DNA of 64,000 nucleotides from Aspidapion aeneum. Taxonomy: Eukaryota > Arthropoda > Insecta > Coleoptera > Brentidae. Each line of letters begins with the position of its first letter. Positions within the stretch are counted from its first letter, which is position 1. The notes under the pieces are model-generated. The model searched no databases and had not been told where the DNA came from. It worked only from the letters and a program-made list of their open reading frames with translations. Of the stretch, positions 32,389-42,746 are shown piece after piece. The position numbers and the translations under genes were made by a program. The stretch spans positions 107,747,314 to 107,811,313 of the forward strand of contig OY755042.1 of NCBI GenBank assembly GCA_963576565.1, in the 5' to 3' direction.

Positions 32389-32937
32389 AGTTTTTTAAAA
32401 TTTGTTTGCTAAAAATATTAGATTTTTTCGCCTCGCCATTTTGGTTCGCTTAGTTGCTGTGTCCAGTTTAGAAAGGAGGTTCCGTCCCCCCTTGCGTGGC
32501 TTAACGGTGGCTCCACCCACATTTCATTGCAGCCGAAATTGGCACTTGGTACGTCGTTTGTTTTGATTCAAAAATCGAAATTTGTTTAAATAATAGTTAT
32601 TTGTTTAAATAATATGTTATAGTTATTCAAAACAACAAAAGTGCTTGTGAGTTAAATGCTTTATTCTTATTTAACAGTTAAACAAACACATCTAGTAGAA
32701 TTAGTATTTACCTGTAAATAATAAGAGAAGCGGTAGTAGGTACAAGTTGTTTTGTGTGCATTTATTTTGGGAGAAAAATCGCGACCTAGGATAACAGCTG
32801 TTGATAAGTTTGCGTTTATTCGAGAAATCGATAATAAAATATATGCGTGTTGGACTCTTTTGGACTGATTAAAGTCAATAGGGGTCAAGTGTTAGTTTTA
32901 TTTCTTTTAAATATTTTTTATTTTTTTAATTAACAAT

Positions 32938-34332
32938 ATGTCGTTAAAAAAGCTTGAGAATCAACGCAAAGTTTCAATATCTCGTATTACGGAAACGTAT
33001 AACTTGGGAACAAAAGCTAAATCAGATAGTTCTTCCTTGCCAATTTTTAAGGCGTTTTACGAATCGTTAGATGATCACTATGAACAATTTAAAAACATTC
33101 ATAATGACATCATAGGTCTCTTGAAAGACGACGACGATGATGAATTCGAAGTACAGGACAAAATTAGGAAAGATGCGGATCTATTCTACCACCAAGCTAA
33201 AGTTCTTTTTTCGAGTTTATGTTCCGATTCAGTTCATTCAAATTTCACCCCCGCAACTTCACACTATTCACGTAGCGATGATCTGGGCCCTTTAAAGGTA
33301 CCTTGCTTTAATGGAAACGTAAAAAAGTGGCCAACCTTTTATGATGTTTATTCTTGTTTGGTTCACGAAAACTCTAATTATTCCGATATAAGGAAATTTC
33401 AACATTTGCTAACCTTCCTTGAGGGCGAACCACTTAATATTTTAAGTTCTATAAAATTAACGGCAAGTAATTACGCAATCGCCTGGAAGGTATTAACAGA
33501 TCGCTATCAAAATAAAAGACTTTTAGCCAGTACCTACTGGAACTCAATCTACTATGCAAATTCTTTAAAGGGAAACCAGTCAGCAAAGGATCTTAGAGTC
33601 TTGGTAGATACCTTTTCCGAGAATATTGCGGCGCTCGAAAATCTTGAATTTCCAGTAACGTCGTGGTGTTTTTGTTTATTTTCAATTTTATTATCAAAAA
33701 TCGATCAAACCACAAGAACCGCTTTCGAATTAAAGTATAGTACTACCGAGATTCCAACATATCAAAATCTAATTCAGTTTCTTATTAACCAATGCCGTGC
33801 TCTTGAAACAGTACAGCTATCTCCCCAAAATACGCAAATGCAACCTTCGACTTCAAAACAGCAAAAACCAAATTATTCGAATTCTAGTAACCAAAAATAT
33901 AATTCTTATTCAAATAATCAGTACAAATCAAGCCCTCCATCAAATTTTTTAGCGCATACGCACTCACAAGTAGCAAATAAACAATCCAATACTCAATTTC
34001 GACAAAACCAACAACCCTATAAGTGCAAATTATGCAATAATTCTTTTCATCCACTCTCGCAGTGTGGTGTTTTTATCTCCAAATCTCCTTCAGATCGTTT
34101 TACTTATGTAAAACAACAATCGTTATGTATCAACTGTTTACGTTCAAATCATCAAGTAATTGACTGCAGTAGTACCTACAACTGCAGGGTATGTCGACAT
34201 AGGCACCATAGTCTTATCCATCTATCGCAAACGACAGATTCAATCCGTCAGAATTCAAGTCAATCCTTTGTTAATTCAAGCCAAAATTCAAATCAAAATT
34301 CGAACTTAAATCAAAGTTTTAATTCAAATTAA
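32938..34332 (+). CDS. BEL/Pao Gag
   Basis: The frame encodes 464 residues. Its N-terminal and middle part match the DUF1759-type Gag of Pao elements (LPIFKAFYESLDDHYEQF, LKVPCFNGNVKKWPTFYDV, LVHENSNYSDIRKFQHLL). A long Asn/Gln/Ser-rich linker follows. The C-terminal part has two Cys/His knuckles of the family, CKLCNNSFHPLSQC and CINCLRSNHQVIDC, and then CRVCRHRHHSLIH. The frame ends at TAA 34330-34332. The Pol frame continues in the same phase with no spacer, whereas most BEL/Pao elements encode Gag and Pol in one frame. The stop is therefore either a point mutation or a readthrough site. Confidence 0.93.
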   Translation: MSLKKLENQRKVSISRITETYNLGTKAKSDSSSLPIFKAFYESLDDHYEQFKNIHNDIIGLLKDDDDDEFEVQDKIRKDADLFYHQAKVLFSSLCSDSVHSNFTPATSHYSRSDDLGPLKVPCFNGNVKKWPTFYDVYSCLVHENSNYSDIRKFQHLLTFLEGEPLNILSSIKLTASNYAIAWKVLTDRYQNKRLLASTYWNSIYYANSLKGNQSAKDLRVLVDTFSENIAALENLEFPVTSWCFCLFSILLSKIDQTTRTAFELKYSTTEIPTYQNLIQFLINQCRALETVQLSPQNTQMQPSTSKQQKPNYSNSSNQKYNSYSNNQYKSSPPSNFLAHTHSQVANKQSNTQFRQNQQPYKCKLCNNSFHPLSQCGVFISKSPSDRFTYVKQQSLCINCLRSNHQVIDCSSTYNCRVCRHRHHSLIHLSQTTDSIRQNSSQSFVNSSQNSNQNSNLNQSFNSN

Positions 34333-37300
34333 GTGGCCGTGCCTAGCACAGGCACAAACTTATCGTATCAGAATTCAAATTCAAGTCTTAGCCAACAGAA
34401 CCCTAGTTTTGTTCAACCCAGTTCAAATTCAATTCAAACCAATTCGAATCCAAATACATCTACAAATCAATACTCTTCGTTATCCACCTTGACGCCCCGG
34501 ACGACAGTGCTTCTAGCGACTATAAAATTAGAGGTACTGGATAGTCGGGGTAACTACCAACCTGTCCGAGCACTTCTGGACAGCGGTAGCCAAGCTAACC
34601 TGATAAGCGAAGCTTGTCTTAACAGGTTAGGCTTGCCAAGAAACAAAATTTCGATCCCTGTTCTGGGACTAAATCAATCTTCATCGGCCACTAACGGCAT
34701 TTCTACTTGCACTATTCGTGCCCTAGGCCAACAAGAGCCTACCTTTTCTATTCAAGTCTTCGTTTTACCGAAACTCTGTTCGAATATGCCCTCAGTACAG
34801 GTAGATTCATCCAATTGGAGTCATATTTCAAATCTAAAGCTTGCAGATAATCAATTTTACAACCCTGGTCCAATTGACTTACTCTTAGGTGCACAACTTT
34901 ACACAGAAATCGTCCAATCAGGACGAATTCCAGGACCTCACGGCCTACCCTCCGCTTTTGAGACAGTTTTTGGGTGGGTCTTGATGGGCCAAACTCAAAA
35001 CATAAATATTTCACCTCAAGTCAATTCTTACTTTACTTCCTGTGAGCAGTCTCTCGACTTTAATATTCGCAGATTTTGGGAACTAGAATCAATTAAGTCA
35101 AAAACGTTTCTCTCACCCGAAGAAAAAAGATGTGAAGAGATTTTCCAAAAAACTACCACTAGAGATATTTCGGGCCGATTTACTGTAAATTTGCCTTTTC
35201 GTCACATTGACCCTCCTGACCTAGGAGACACATATTCAGTGGCCTATCGTCAATTTTTGTCTCTTGAATCTCGCTTAATAAAAAATTCAAATTTCTATAG
35301 TATGTACTCGGATTTTATGAGAGAATATCTCAAAAACGGGCACATGTCTTTAATTCCAAGATCCGAACCTAGACCTCAGTTATGTTCTTATTTACCACAT
35401 CACGGAGTCCTTCGTCTTGACAAATCAACGACTAAACTCCGGGTGGTTTTTAACCCCTCGATTAAGGGTTCGAAATGCCTAAGCATGAACGAAACTCTTT
35501 TAATAGGACCAAAATTACAAGCCGATATTTCCGAAATTCTATTAAAATTCAGATTTTATTCTATCGTATTTTTGACTGATATAAAACAGCACTTTTTACA
35601 AATTCAAATCAATCCAATTCATCGGGACTACCAAAGGCTACTTTGGCGATTTGATCCCAATGAACCCCTGCAGGAATACAGGCTTAATACAGTGACGTTT
35701 GGTGTTAGTTCAAGTCCCTATTTAGCTATTAGAACTCTTAGAGAGCTAGCCATCCTGGAGGCTAAGAATTATCCTGAAGCATCCCAGGTCCTTTTGAATA
35801 ACATTTTCATGGACGATATTTGCTGTGGAGCTATCTCTCTAGAAGGTGCTTTATCACTTCAAAAGGATCTCATAGCGTTGCTTAAATTGGGAAAATTTAA
35901 ATTAAGAAAATGGGCATCAAATAATCCGAAACTTCTTTCACATTTGTCGCCCGCTGATTGTCAGATCCCTGTTACCTTTGAAGACGATTCTCCAACATCG
36001 ATTAAGGTGTTGGGCCTTCAGTGGCACCCTTCTACAGATACTTTTACCTATTCTTGTGCCCCTTGTGAAAAACCTTGCACCAAAAGGAATATTTTATCGG
36101 CTATCGCTAAAATTTGGGATCCTATAGGTTTCTTATCGCCTGTTTCATTTTTAGCCAAAGTGATTATGCAAAAACTTTGGTTATGCAAAACTGATTGGGA
36201 TGAAATACCCCCCGATCCAATCAAAACTCTTTGGAATCAATTCAATAATCAATTAACCACTCTTTCGAATCTTTGTATACCTAGACATATTTTTTCGAAT
36301 AATATTCAACGATGTCAATTGCTAGGTTTCTGCAATGCATCCGAGCTAGGATACGCTTCTTGCGTATACGTTCGCGTCGAATTACCAAATAAAATTATCA
36401 AAACTGCTCTAGTCATGGGCAAGTCAAGGGTTGCTCCCTTACACACTATTTCAATCCCACGTTTGGAACTACTTGGAGCTACTCTATTAGCTGATTTCCT
36501 CGAACTAGTTATTCGCACCTATTCATCATTACTCGTAATCGATGAAATTCTTGCGTTCTCGGACTCACAGGTCACGCTTCATTGGATCACATCTTCACCT
36601 CACAAGTGGAAGACCTTTGTGGCAAACCGCGTAAGTCGTATTCAAGAAACAATCCCCGAAGTCCCATGGTATCACATTACTTCAGTCGAGAACCCTGCCG
36701 ACTGCGCTAGCAGAGGGTTGTCGCCCAATAACTTAATAAATCACCCTCTTTGGTTTCACGGCCCTCCATGGATTACCTTGCCCACTACGGAGTGGCAAAT
36801 TCAAAGGTTTATAAATGAACGTTCTTTGGGAGTTCCAGACGAGGTTCTCAAAGAAGAAAAACCGGAAAATTCAGTGGTGCTGACGGCAGAAATTCAAAAT
36901 CAAAACTTTTTTGATAGATTAATCGATAAAATATCCAATTTAAATACCATTCAAAAAATCATTTGTCATTTTCTAAGACTTATTCACAATCGAAAAACCT
37001 CAGTTGACCCTTTATCCGGCGTTTTTTCCGCTTTTGAACTACACAAGGCTCTACTTGTTTTAGTTAAAAGGGTCCAAGAAGAGTGTTTTTCGGATGTCAT
37101 TCAAAAAATTCAAAATACTCAGCTATTACCTAAGCCGTTTCGCAAACTCGCGCCCTTTTTGGACGAATTGGGTTTCCTTAGAGTGGGCGGACGCTTACGG
37201 CATTCTCAACTCTCCTTTGAGGCAAAACATCCCTTATTATTGCCGAAATCTCATAGATTAACCCAATTGATCATTATTCAAACTCATAACGAAAATTTAC

Positions 37301-37452
37301 ATCCCGGGATAAACACAGTCCAATACTTAATTCGTCTAAAGTTTTGGATTATGTCATCACGTCGAGCTATTCAGAGGGTTTTATTGCAATGTATTCTTTC
37401 GCTTAAAACCAAAACCGTATACTCCGTACATGTCGGATCTACCTTCTTTTAG
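34333..37452 (+). CDS. BEL/Pao Pol: protease, reverse transcriptase, RNase H (frameshifted)
   Basis: 1039 codons in the same frame as Gag. The aspartic protease shows RALLDSGSQANLIS near residue 80. The RT shows STTKLRVVFNPSIKG, LTDIKQHFLQIQI and the catalytic FMDD in NNIFMDDICCG. The RNase H-like region shows LGFCNASELGYASCVYVR, where the family normally has Asp in place of the Asn, then ISIPRLELLGATLLAD and AFSDSQVTLHWI. The zinc-binding start of integrase (THNENLHPG) follows. The frame leaves the family pattern near 37385-37430 and stops at 37450-37452, while integrase continues in another frame. So this Pol is truncated and carries a substitution at an expected RNase H catalytic position. 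Confidence 0.92.
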   Translation: MAVPSTGTNLSYQNSNSSLSQQNPSFVQPSSNSIQTNSNPNTSTNQYSSLSTLTPRTTVLLATIKLEVLDSRGNYQPVRALLDSGSQANLISEACLNRLGLPRNKISIPVLGLNQSSSATNGISTCTIRALGQQEPTFSIQVFVLPKLCSNMPSVQVDSSNWSHISNLKLADNQFYNPGPIDLLLGAQLYTEIVQSGRIPGPHGLPSAFETVFGWVLMGQTQNINISPQVNSYFTSCEQSLDFNIRRFWELESIKSKTFLSPEEKRCEEIFQKTTTRDISGRFTVNLPFRHIDPPDLGDTYSVAYRQFLSLESRLIKNSNFYSMYSDFMREYLKNGHMSLIPRSEPRPQLCSYLPHHGVLRLDKSTTKLRVVFNPSIKGSKCLSMNETLLIGPKLQADISEILLKFRFYSIVFLTDIKQHFLQIQINPIHRDYQRLLWRFDPNEPLQEYRLNTVTFGVSSSPYLAIRTLRELAILEAKNYPEASQVLLNNIFMDDICCGAISLEGALSLQKDLIALLKLGKFKLRKWASNNPKLLSHLSPADCQIPVTFEDDSPTSIKVLGLQWHPSTDTFTYSCAPCEKPCTKRNILSAIAKIWDPIGFLSPVSFLAKVIMQKLWLCKTDWDEIPPDPIKTLWNQFNNQLTTLSNLCIPRHIFSNNIQRCQLLGFCNASELGYASCVYVRVELPNKIIKTALVMGKSRVAPLHTISIPRLELLGATLLADFLELVIRTYSSLLVIDEILAFSDSQVTLHWITSSPHKWKTFVANRVSRIQETIPEVPWYHITSVENPADCASRGLSPNNLINHPLWFHGPPWITLPTTEWQIQRFINERSLGVPDEVLKEEKPENSVVLTAEIQNQNFFDRLIDKISNLNTIQKIICHFLRLIHNRKTSVDPLSGVFSAFELHKALLVLVKRVQEECFSDVIQKIQNTQLLPKPFRKLAPFLDELGFLRVGGRLRHSQLSFEAKHPLLLPKSHRLTQLIIIQTHNENLHPGINTVQYLIRLKFWIMSSRRAIQRVLLQCILSLKTKTVYSVHVGSTFF

Positions 37453-38359
37453 AACGTCACAATTAAAATGTTTTTCACACGTTTGCTTAGACTATGCAGG
37501 CCCAATCAAAACCTTTGTAGGTCAGAGACGTCGTGGAGCACAAGTTGGTAAATCATATATTGCAGTCTTTGTCGATACTTCTGTCAAAGCAATCCATATC
37601 GAGCTTGTTTCGGATTTAACCACAGAGGCGTGCATCGCTGCTTTACGACGCTTTGTCGCTAGACGTGGCACTTGTGTCCAAATCACAAGTTATAGAGGCT
37701 CAAACTTTGTTGGGGCTATTAAGGAGCTCCATAATCTTTCGAAATTAGCTTCTGAGAGCTTAAAAATCAAATGGTGTCTTAATAGTCCGGGAGCCCCCCA
37801 CCTAAATGGTCTAGCAGAAGCAGGAGTCAAATCTATAAAAACACATTTGTATCGGGTCATCGGTGACCAGATACTAACCTTCGAAGAGCTCTATACTCTC
37901 CTCGCCCAAATAGAGGCATTACTCCATTCTCGACCCCTTTGTGAGCAAAGCTCTGACCCAAACGATCTTACGTCTTTGACTCCGGGTCATTTCCTCACAA
38001 TGGAACCCCTTAATTCGTGTCCTGATCCTGACCTTTCTACCCTTAAAATTAATACCCTTAAGCGTTGGCAACTTATCCAACGAATTCATGCCGATTTCTG
38101 GAAGCGTTGGAAACTCGAGTACTTAAATACTTTACAACAGCGTTCTAAGAGGTCGGACCCTTCGGTTGAAATCAAGCTAGATACGCTTGTATTAATTAAG
38201 GATGAAACTAGGCCGCCATTACACTGGTTGCTGGGTAGAATAGTATCTGTACATCCTGGTCGGGATAATCACATTCGAGTTGCTACTGTTAAAACACAAC
38301 ACGGACTTTTCACTCGTCCCGTGGTCAAGTTGTGCCCACTACCTTTAGATGCGCACTAA
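37430..38359 (+). pseudogene. BEL/Pao integrase core, out of frame with Pol
   Basis: The frame holds the integrase catalytic core and C-terminal region. The first Asp is in VCLDYAGPIKTF. The position expected for the second Asp reads Tyr, in QITSYRGSNFVGA. The Glu is in GLAEAGVKSIKTH. The tail LIKDETRPPLHWLLGRIVSV and the ending match the DUF5641 region usual in Pao integrases. The ATG at 37430 is internal to the normal domain, so the frame exists only because of an upstream frameshift. Loss of the second catalytic Asp should inactivate integration by this copy. Confidence 0.9.
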
Positions 38360-38559
38360 ACTCCCAAGCAACTTCTTTTTGTTTCGTGTGTCGTTATCTA
38401 GAATATATATATATTTTTTTTCCTCATTTTTTTCTTTTTGATCTATAAACCTAAAACGGATTTTAATAACCTACCCTTTAAGGTTTTGAATTAACTTATA
38501 CTTTTTTTATATAGCCATTTGTTTATTCAATTAATCTCAATGTAAAACTTCGTTTTAAG

Positions 38560-38570
38560 TGGGCGGAAAA
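38560..38570 (+). other. Polypurine tract
   Basis: GGGCGGAAAA directly precedes the 3' LTR, where plus-strand priming would occur in an LTR element. Confidence 0.6.
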
Positions 38571-39060
38571 TGTTCGTGCAACTTTAATTTAAATTCAAAT
38601 TTTGCGCCAAATTCCCGTATTCGGAAAACCCACACAATTTCAATTTTGATTGGCACAAGCAAAACGCCAGCGCCATCTACGAAAAATGAATCTGCGCAAA
38701 AAGGCGTAACCAAAAAAGATTTCGTCTGTCGTATTCTATCGAGATCACCACGCAGCATGGTGATAAATTCTATTAACCAAAAAATCCAATAACATTCTTA
38801 GAAAATCAAACTAAACCATTACACAAACAAGTGATTCTAGTGTGGATAGACTGCAACGACTGGGCCAGCGAGAGGAGCTCCTCTGGACGACGGAAACAAC
38901 TGAAAAGGTGAGTGCCAATCCTCTATATTGTCTTTGTGTGGCTCGGAAAAATTAATATTTTTACATCGTCCTTTTAAGGATTTTTGCACCCAGATTTTAT
39001 AAAACGATCAGCGCTTACAGTCCCGCAGCTCTACCAACCTCAAACCTCAAAACATCAACA
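38571..39060 (+). repeat. 3' LTR of BEL/Pao element
   Basis: 490 bp, paired with 31876-32365 and apparently identical to it. It is followed by the CAACA target duplication. Confidence 0.95.
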
Positions 39061-39065
39061 CAACA

Positions 39066-40130
39066 TACCAATGCTATTCTTTATTTCCACTAATTTATTT
39101 TCATCCTCTATTAAAACATCTTCTTCGTTGCTTTAAAGTAAATTAGTTTCGGTATTTTCAGAAACTATTTCCTTTAGTTTAATTTATTATTCATTACCTT
39201 CTGATGAATCTATCTCTATTCTATTGATTTCTTTACATAATCTTTGGGTTCATTTTGATCATAATAATGTGTTTTGCACAGGTCATATTCTAAACTTTAA
39301 AAGCTAGATTTTTTGCTTAAATCTTGATTATCAGATTCTTCCATATTTGGCTTAAAAACTCTTTTAAAGTTTTCAAGTTAACTTCTTATTTTCGCTTGGA
39401 AGCTCTTTTAGAGTTTCCCACTTCTTTATTTTGGCTAAGAAGCTCATTTAGATTTTCTACAAAACTGTCTGGCAATTTCTACTACTACTCTGTGACAGTT
39501 TGCATTCCAGAAATTTTTTACGGTTTTCTTCCATTTTGTTAGCACTGTTGCATTAAGCATTGAAATTGCTTTTATGGATATTACGCTCTGCTTCAATTTC
39601 AAGTTTTGACTCTAGCTGTTCTAAAAGCGAACTATTGTTTTGGCTAAGTAAAACAAGCAAGGGTATCTCCTAGAATTAATCTAAACTATCGCTCGAATAA
39701 TTCCATTCCCGAACTTTTCTAGTATTGCTATTACTTCCTAATATTTTTACATCTCTAACTTCTTTTTTATTCCTTGCTTGCAACCAAGGTTTAAATAAAG
39801 CAGCAATATTTGGTTTTAAGTCTTGATGATTGATGCAGTTTTACTTTTTGGTTTGGATTCGCTTTTATATCAGCTTTATGCAGAAGTTTCGTCGCTCGTG
39901 ACACTATCTACAAAAAGTCTCGGCATTATATTTGTTCAGGTTTAAATTAAATGCGGGTGGGGTAACTAAATTGAAAAACACGTTAGACTCTTTAGATGAA
40001 GAAAATTCATTTGCGTCATACAAATAAAGAAAATCTATGTTATCGTTTTGAAAGGCTTAACTAAACGGTCAAATTAAATTAGTTGAATCTAAACTAGAAC
40101 CCTCATCTAAGTACAAGGAATATTTTTCGA
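39066..40130. other. AT-rich intergenic stretch right of the BEL element
   Basis: No gene is recognised. Near 39355-39450 a short loose repeat occurs (AAAACTCTTTTA, GAAGCTCTTTTAGAG, GAAGCTCATTTAG). On the minus strand the part from about 40130 to 39950 may continue the degraded coding region described at 40166-40960. Confidence 0.4.
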
Positions 40131-40315
40131 TTATGACTCCGTTAAGGTTTCCAGGAAATATTTCCTCACAAATTCATACCAATGCTTCTTTTTGTATATC
40201 ATTAAGCCTTGCAGCTGCTATTTGCAACTAAACGTTCAGCCTGAAAGTCACATTGTTCACTTCTGCATTACTAAAATGATTTTTGAATTCTGGCTCATCA
40301 TTTTTGTAGACATAA

Positions 40316-40759
40316 TCACGCTGCTTCGGTAAACAAGTCCCAAGATTTTTTTAAAAACTCCTTACAAGCTTCACAATCTCTCAAAACTTCGTTGCAAGAA
40401 CAAGTCTTCTTGAAATTAAATGGAAATTCAATTGAAACATTAATATCAATAGGCTTTTTGCAAAAATTATATAATTCACTAAAATTACCGTCATCCTTTT
40501 TCATAAATAATGTGACTTCCGTTATGTCGAATCCGTCATCCGCTTGATTTTCCAGATTTGGCTTATCGCATTCTTTTTGTGAAATTTCTATAGTAGGCAT
40601 TTTTTGTCTTATTACCTCTATATTCAAGTTAGTGATAACGTTGTAAATTGAGTAGTAAACTTTAAAATGATTATTAATTTGCTCTTTGCGATAAGCGTCA
40701 TAGATTTCTCTGTTTTGATATGAACTTGTTCCTCTAATTTTGTCTTGTTTAGTTAACAA
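40316..40759 (-). pseudogene. Unrecognised ORF in duplicated unit 1
   Basis: 147 residues are open from ATG 40759 (LTKQDKIRGTSSYQNREI ... IEFPFNFKKTCSCNEVL ... SWDLFTEAA). The frame continues upstream of the ATG through HKSTS and YRYDEN to a TGA near 40815, and beyond that the phrase TIDQARTLKKLITEPS is also open. A related 102-residue frame occupies the second unit. I do not recognise the protein. The shared TGA and separate indels suggest a decayed coding region copied with the duplication, not an active gene. A relic of a DNA transposon or of a host gene are both possible. Confidence 0.45.
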
Positions 40760-40952
40760 AGAGGTACTTTTGTGGTTTTCGTCATAACGGTATAAAGACT
40801 GAACATATGACTTGGGTCAGCGAACATATAGCGTTGATGGTTCAGTAATAAGCTTCTTTAAAGTTCTGGCTTGATCAATGGTTGGGGTGTGCAATAAATC
40901 TGTTGCTGGTAAGCGGTAAGAGAATATTTACTGAGACTTAATGGTTCTTTAG

Positions 40953-41093
40953 ACCCTGTTTCCACCAATGCATGCTCACCCCTATTCAAAAAACGTATCA
41001 CGTGATGGACCATGGATTTGCACCGGTTTTAAATGCAGCGTCACCTGATGCGTTTTTTGAATCGGGGTGGGTATGCATTGGTGGAAACAGGGT
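40953..41093. mobile_element. 141-bp MITE with ACCCTGTTTCCACCAATGCA ends
   Basis: The ends ACCCTGTTTCCACCAATGCA and TGCATTGGTGGAAACAGGGT are perfect inverted repeats. The arms continue through CACCCC-ATTC-AAAAAACG and its inverse with few mismatches. It is missing from the otherwise matching place in the second unit (near 42215), which serves as an empty site. Confidence 0.85.
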
Positions 41094-41402
41094 ATTAATC
41101 CTTACCTTTTTGTGAATTTCTGTATCACTAACAGCGGCCTTTTAACTAACGGGGGCAGTGTACGTAAATTAAGCTTTCTTTGCGCCCAGGTATTTGTCTT
41201 TGGCTTATTTTGAGATCAAAAGTGCGCATAAAAGGTAAATTTTTTTTAAAGGGCGGCGGATAAAAGGTAGAAAGTACAAGAAGTCGAAATTACAAAAATC
41301 GAAAACATAAGGTTGAAAAACAACTTCCCTGACTTTTTTCCTGGGATCCTGGAGGGTGTGAATCCGAACCGAACCGAACCGTTTTTATTTCAAATTTTAG
41401 AC

Positions 41403-42440
41403 CAAATTCGTACCAATGCTTCTTTTTGTATATTATTAAGCCTTGCAGATGCTATTTGCAACTAAACGTTCAGCCTGAAAGTCGTCATTGTTCACTTCTG
41501 CATTACTAAAATGATTTTTAAATTCTGGCTCATGATTTTTGTCGACATCATGACGCTGCTTCGGTAAACAAGTCCCAAGATTTTTAAAAAACTACTTACA
41601 AGCTTCACAATCTCTCAAAACTTCGTTGCAAGAACAAGTCTTCTTGAAGTTAAATGGGAATTCAATTGAAACATTAATATCAATAGGGTTTTTGCAAAAA
41701 TTATTTAATTCACTAAAATTATCGTCATCATTTTTCATAAATAGTGTTTGTGTGGATTTTAGCTTCCGTTATGTCGAATCCGTCATCCCCTTGAATTCCC
41801 AGATTTGGCTTATCGTATTCTTTTTGTGAAATTTCTATAGTGGGCATCATGCCTGATTTTTGAAAACTGTTTTGTCTTATAAAATTACCTCTATTTTCAC
41901 GGTAACTTAAATCGTTAGTGATAACGTTGTAAATTGAGTAGTAAACTTTAAAATAATTCTTAATTTGCTCTCTGCGATAAGCGTCATAGATTTGATATGA
42001 ACTTGTTCCTCTAATTTTGTCTTGTTTAGTTAACAAAGAGGTACTTTTGTGGTTTTCATCATAACGGTATAAAGACTGAACATATGACTTGGGTCAGCGA
42101 ACATATAGCGTTGATGGTTCAGTAATAAGCTTTTTTAAAGTTCTGGCTTGATAAATGGTTGGGGTGTGCAATAAATCTGTTGCTGGTAAGCGGTAAGAGA
42201 ATGTTTACTGAGACTTTAATCCTTACCTTTTTGTGAATTGCTAACACTAACAGCGGCCTTTTAACTAACGGGGGCAGGGTACGTAAAGGGTGGCGGATAA
42301 AATTTCGAAAGTACAAGAAGTCGAAATTACAAAAAATCGAAAACATAAGGTTGAAAAACAACTTTCCTGACTTTTTTCCCGGGATCCTGGAGGGTGTGAA
42401 TCCGAACCGAACCGAACCGTTTTTATTTCAAATTTTAGAC
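41403..42440 (-). repeat. Direct-duplication unit 2
   Basis: Second copy of the unit at 40166-41400, lacking the MITE and with separate small indels. It ends with the same GGGTGTGAATCCGAACCGAA block and TTTTTATTTCAAATTTTAGA. The repeated end block could act as a terminal direct repeat, but no LTR-type TG...CA structure was recognised. Confidence 0.8.
41728..42036 (-). pseudogene. Unrecognised ORF in duplicated unit 2
   Basis: 102 residues, paralogous to the ORF at 40316-40759: same LTKQDKIRGTSSYQ start, IYDAYR-EQI, VYYSIYNVIT and MPTIEISQKE. It lacks four residues near the start, has an extra segment around SYRENRGNFIRQN, and loses the downstream frame after DGFDITEA. The independent changes in the two copies argue against selection on either. 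Confidence 0.45.
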
Positions 42441-42746
42441 CAATAGAGTTAGAGTTAACGTTTACACAACAACCTGTTTTGCAGCTTTTTCTGGCTGGTG
42501 GATCTTTGAGCCGGCGCCGGCGGCCGACATCAAACGCCGAATCGCACACTTGTTTTGCAGTTACGACCAGCGACAGCCTACGTTGTTGGCACGCGTGTGA
42601 TCTCTATATTTCCATTAGTATTTTAGTTGTGTAAACTTTCTTAGAGTACGGAAAGTTAAATCGGAATGTTAAGCAGTGCTCAGTCTCAGGTTGAAATAAC
42701 GCAATCAAATTTATACAGGTGTCGAATCCTATATCATAAAGTAATA
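42441..42746. other. Intergenic stretch with a short GC-rich patch
   Basis: About 42508-42540 is unusually GC-rich for the window (GAGCCGGCGCCGGCGGCCGA). No gene is recognised. The patch may be part of an unidentified repeat. Confidence 0.35.

Larger units (their letters stand above)
31876..39060 (+). mobile_element. BEL/Pao LTR retrotransposon, 7185 bp with CAACA TSD
   Basis: Two 490-bp LTRs (31876-32365 and 38571-39060) begin TGTTCGTGCAAC and end CATCAACA. The element is flanked by the 5-bp duplication CAACA (31871-31875 and 39061-39065). Inside are a Gag frame, an in-frame stop, a Pol frame with protease, RT and RNase H, a frameshift, and an integrase frame. It inserted about 600 bp downstream of Xdh-A in the same orientation. 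The LTRs look identical by eye, implying recent insertion. Confidence 0.96.
40166..41400 (-). repeat. Direct-duplication unit 1 (about 1 kb plus a MITE)
   Basis: This segment is repeated head-to-tail at 41403-42440. Shared landmarks include CCAATGCTTCTTTTTGTATA, GCTGCTTCGGTAAACAAGTC, CTTCGTTGCAAGAACAAGTC, CTTGGGTCAGCGAACATATA, AACGGGGGCAGTGTACG or its variant, GGGATCCTGGAGGGTGTGAA and a CCGAACCGAACCGAACC tandem at the end. Unit 1 additionally contains the 141-bp inverted-repeat element at 40953-41093. Apparent coding sequence is on the minus strand. Confidence 0.85.
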
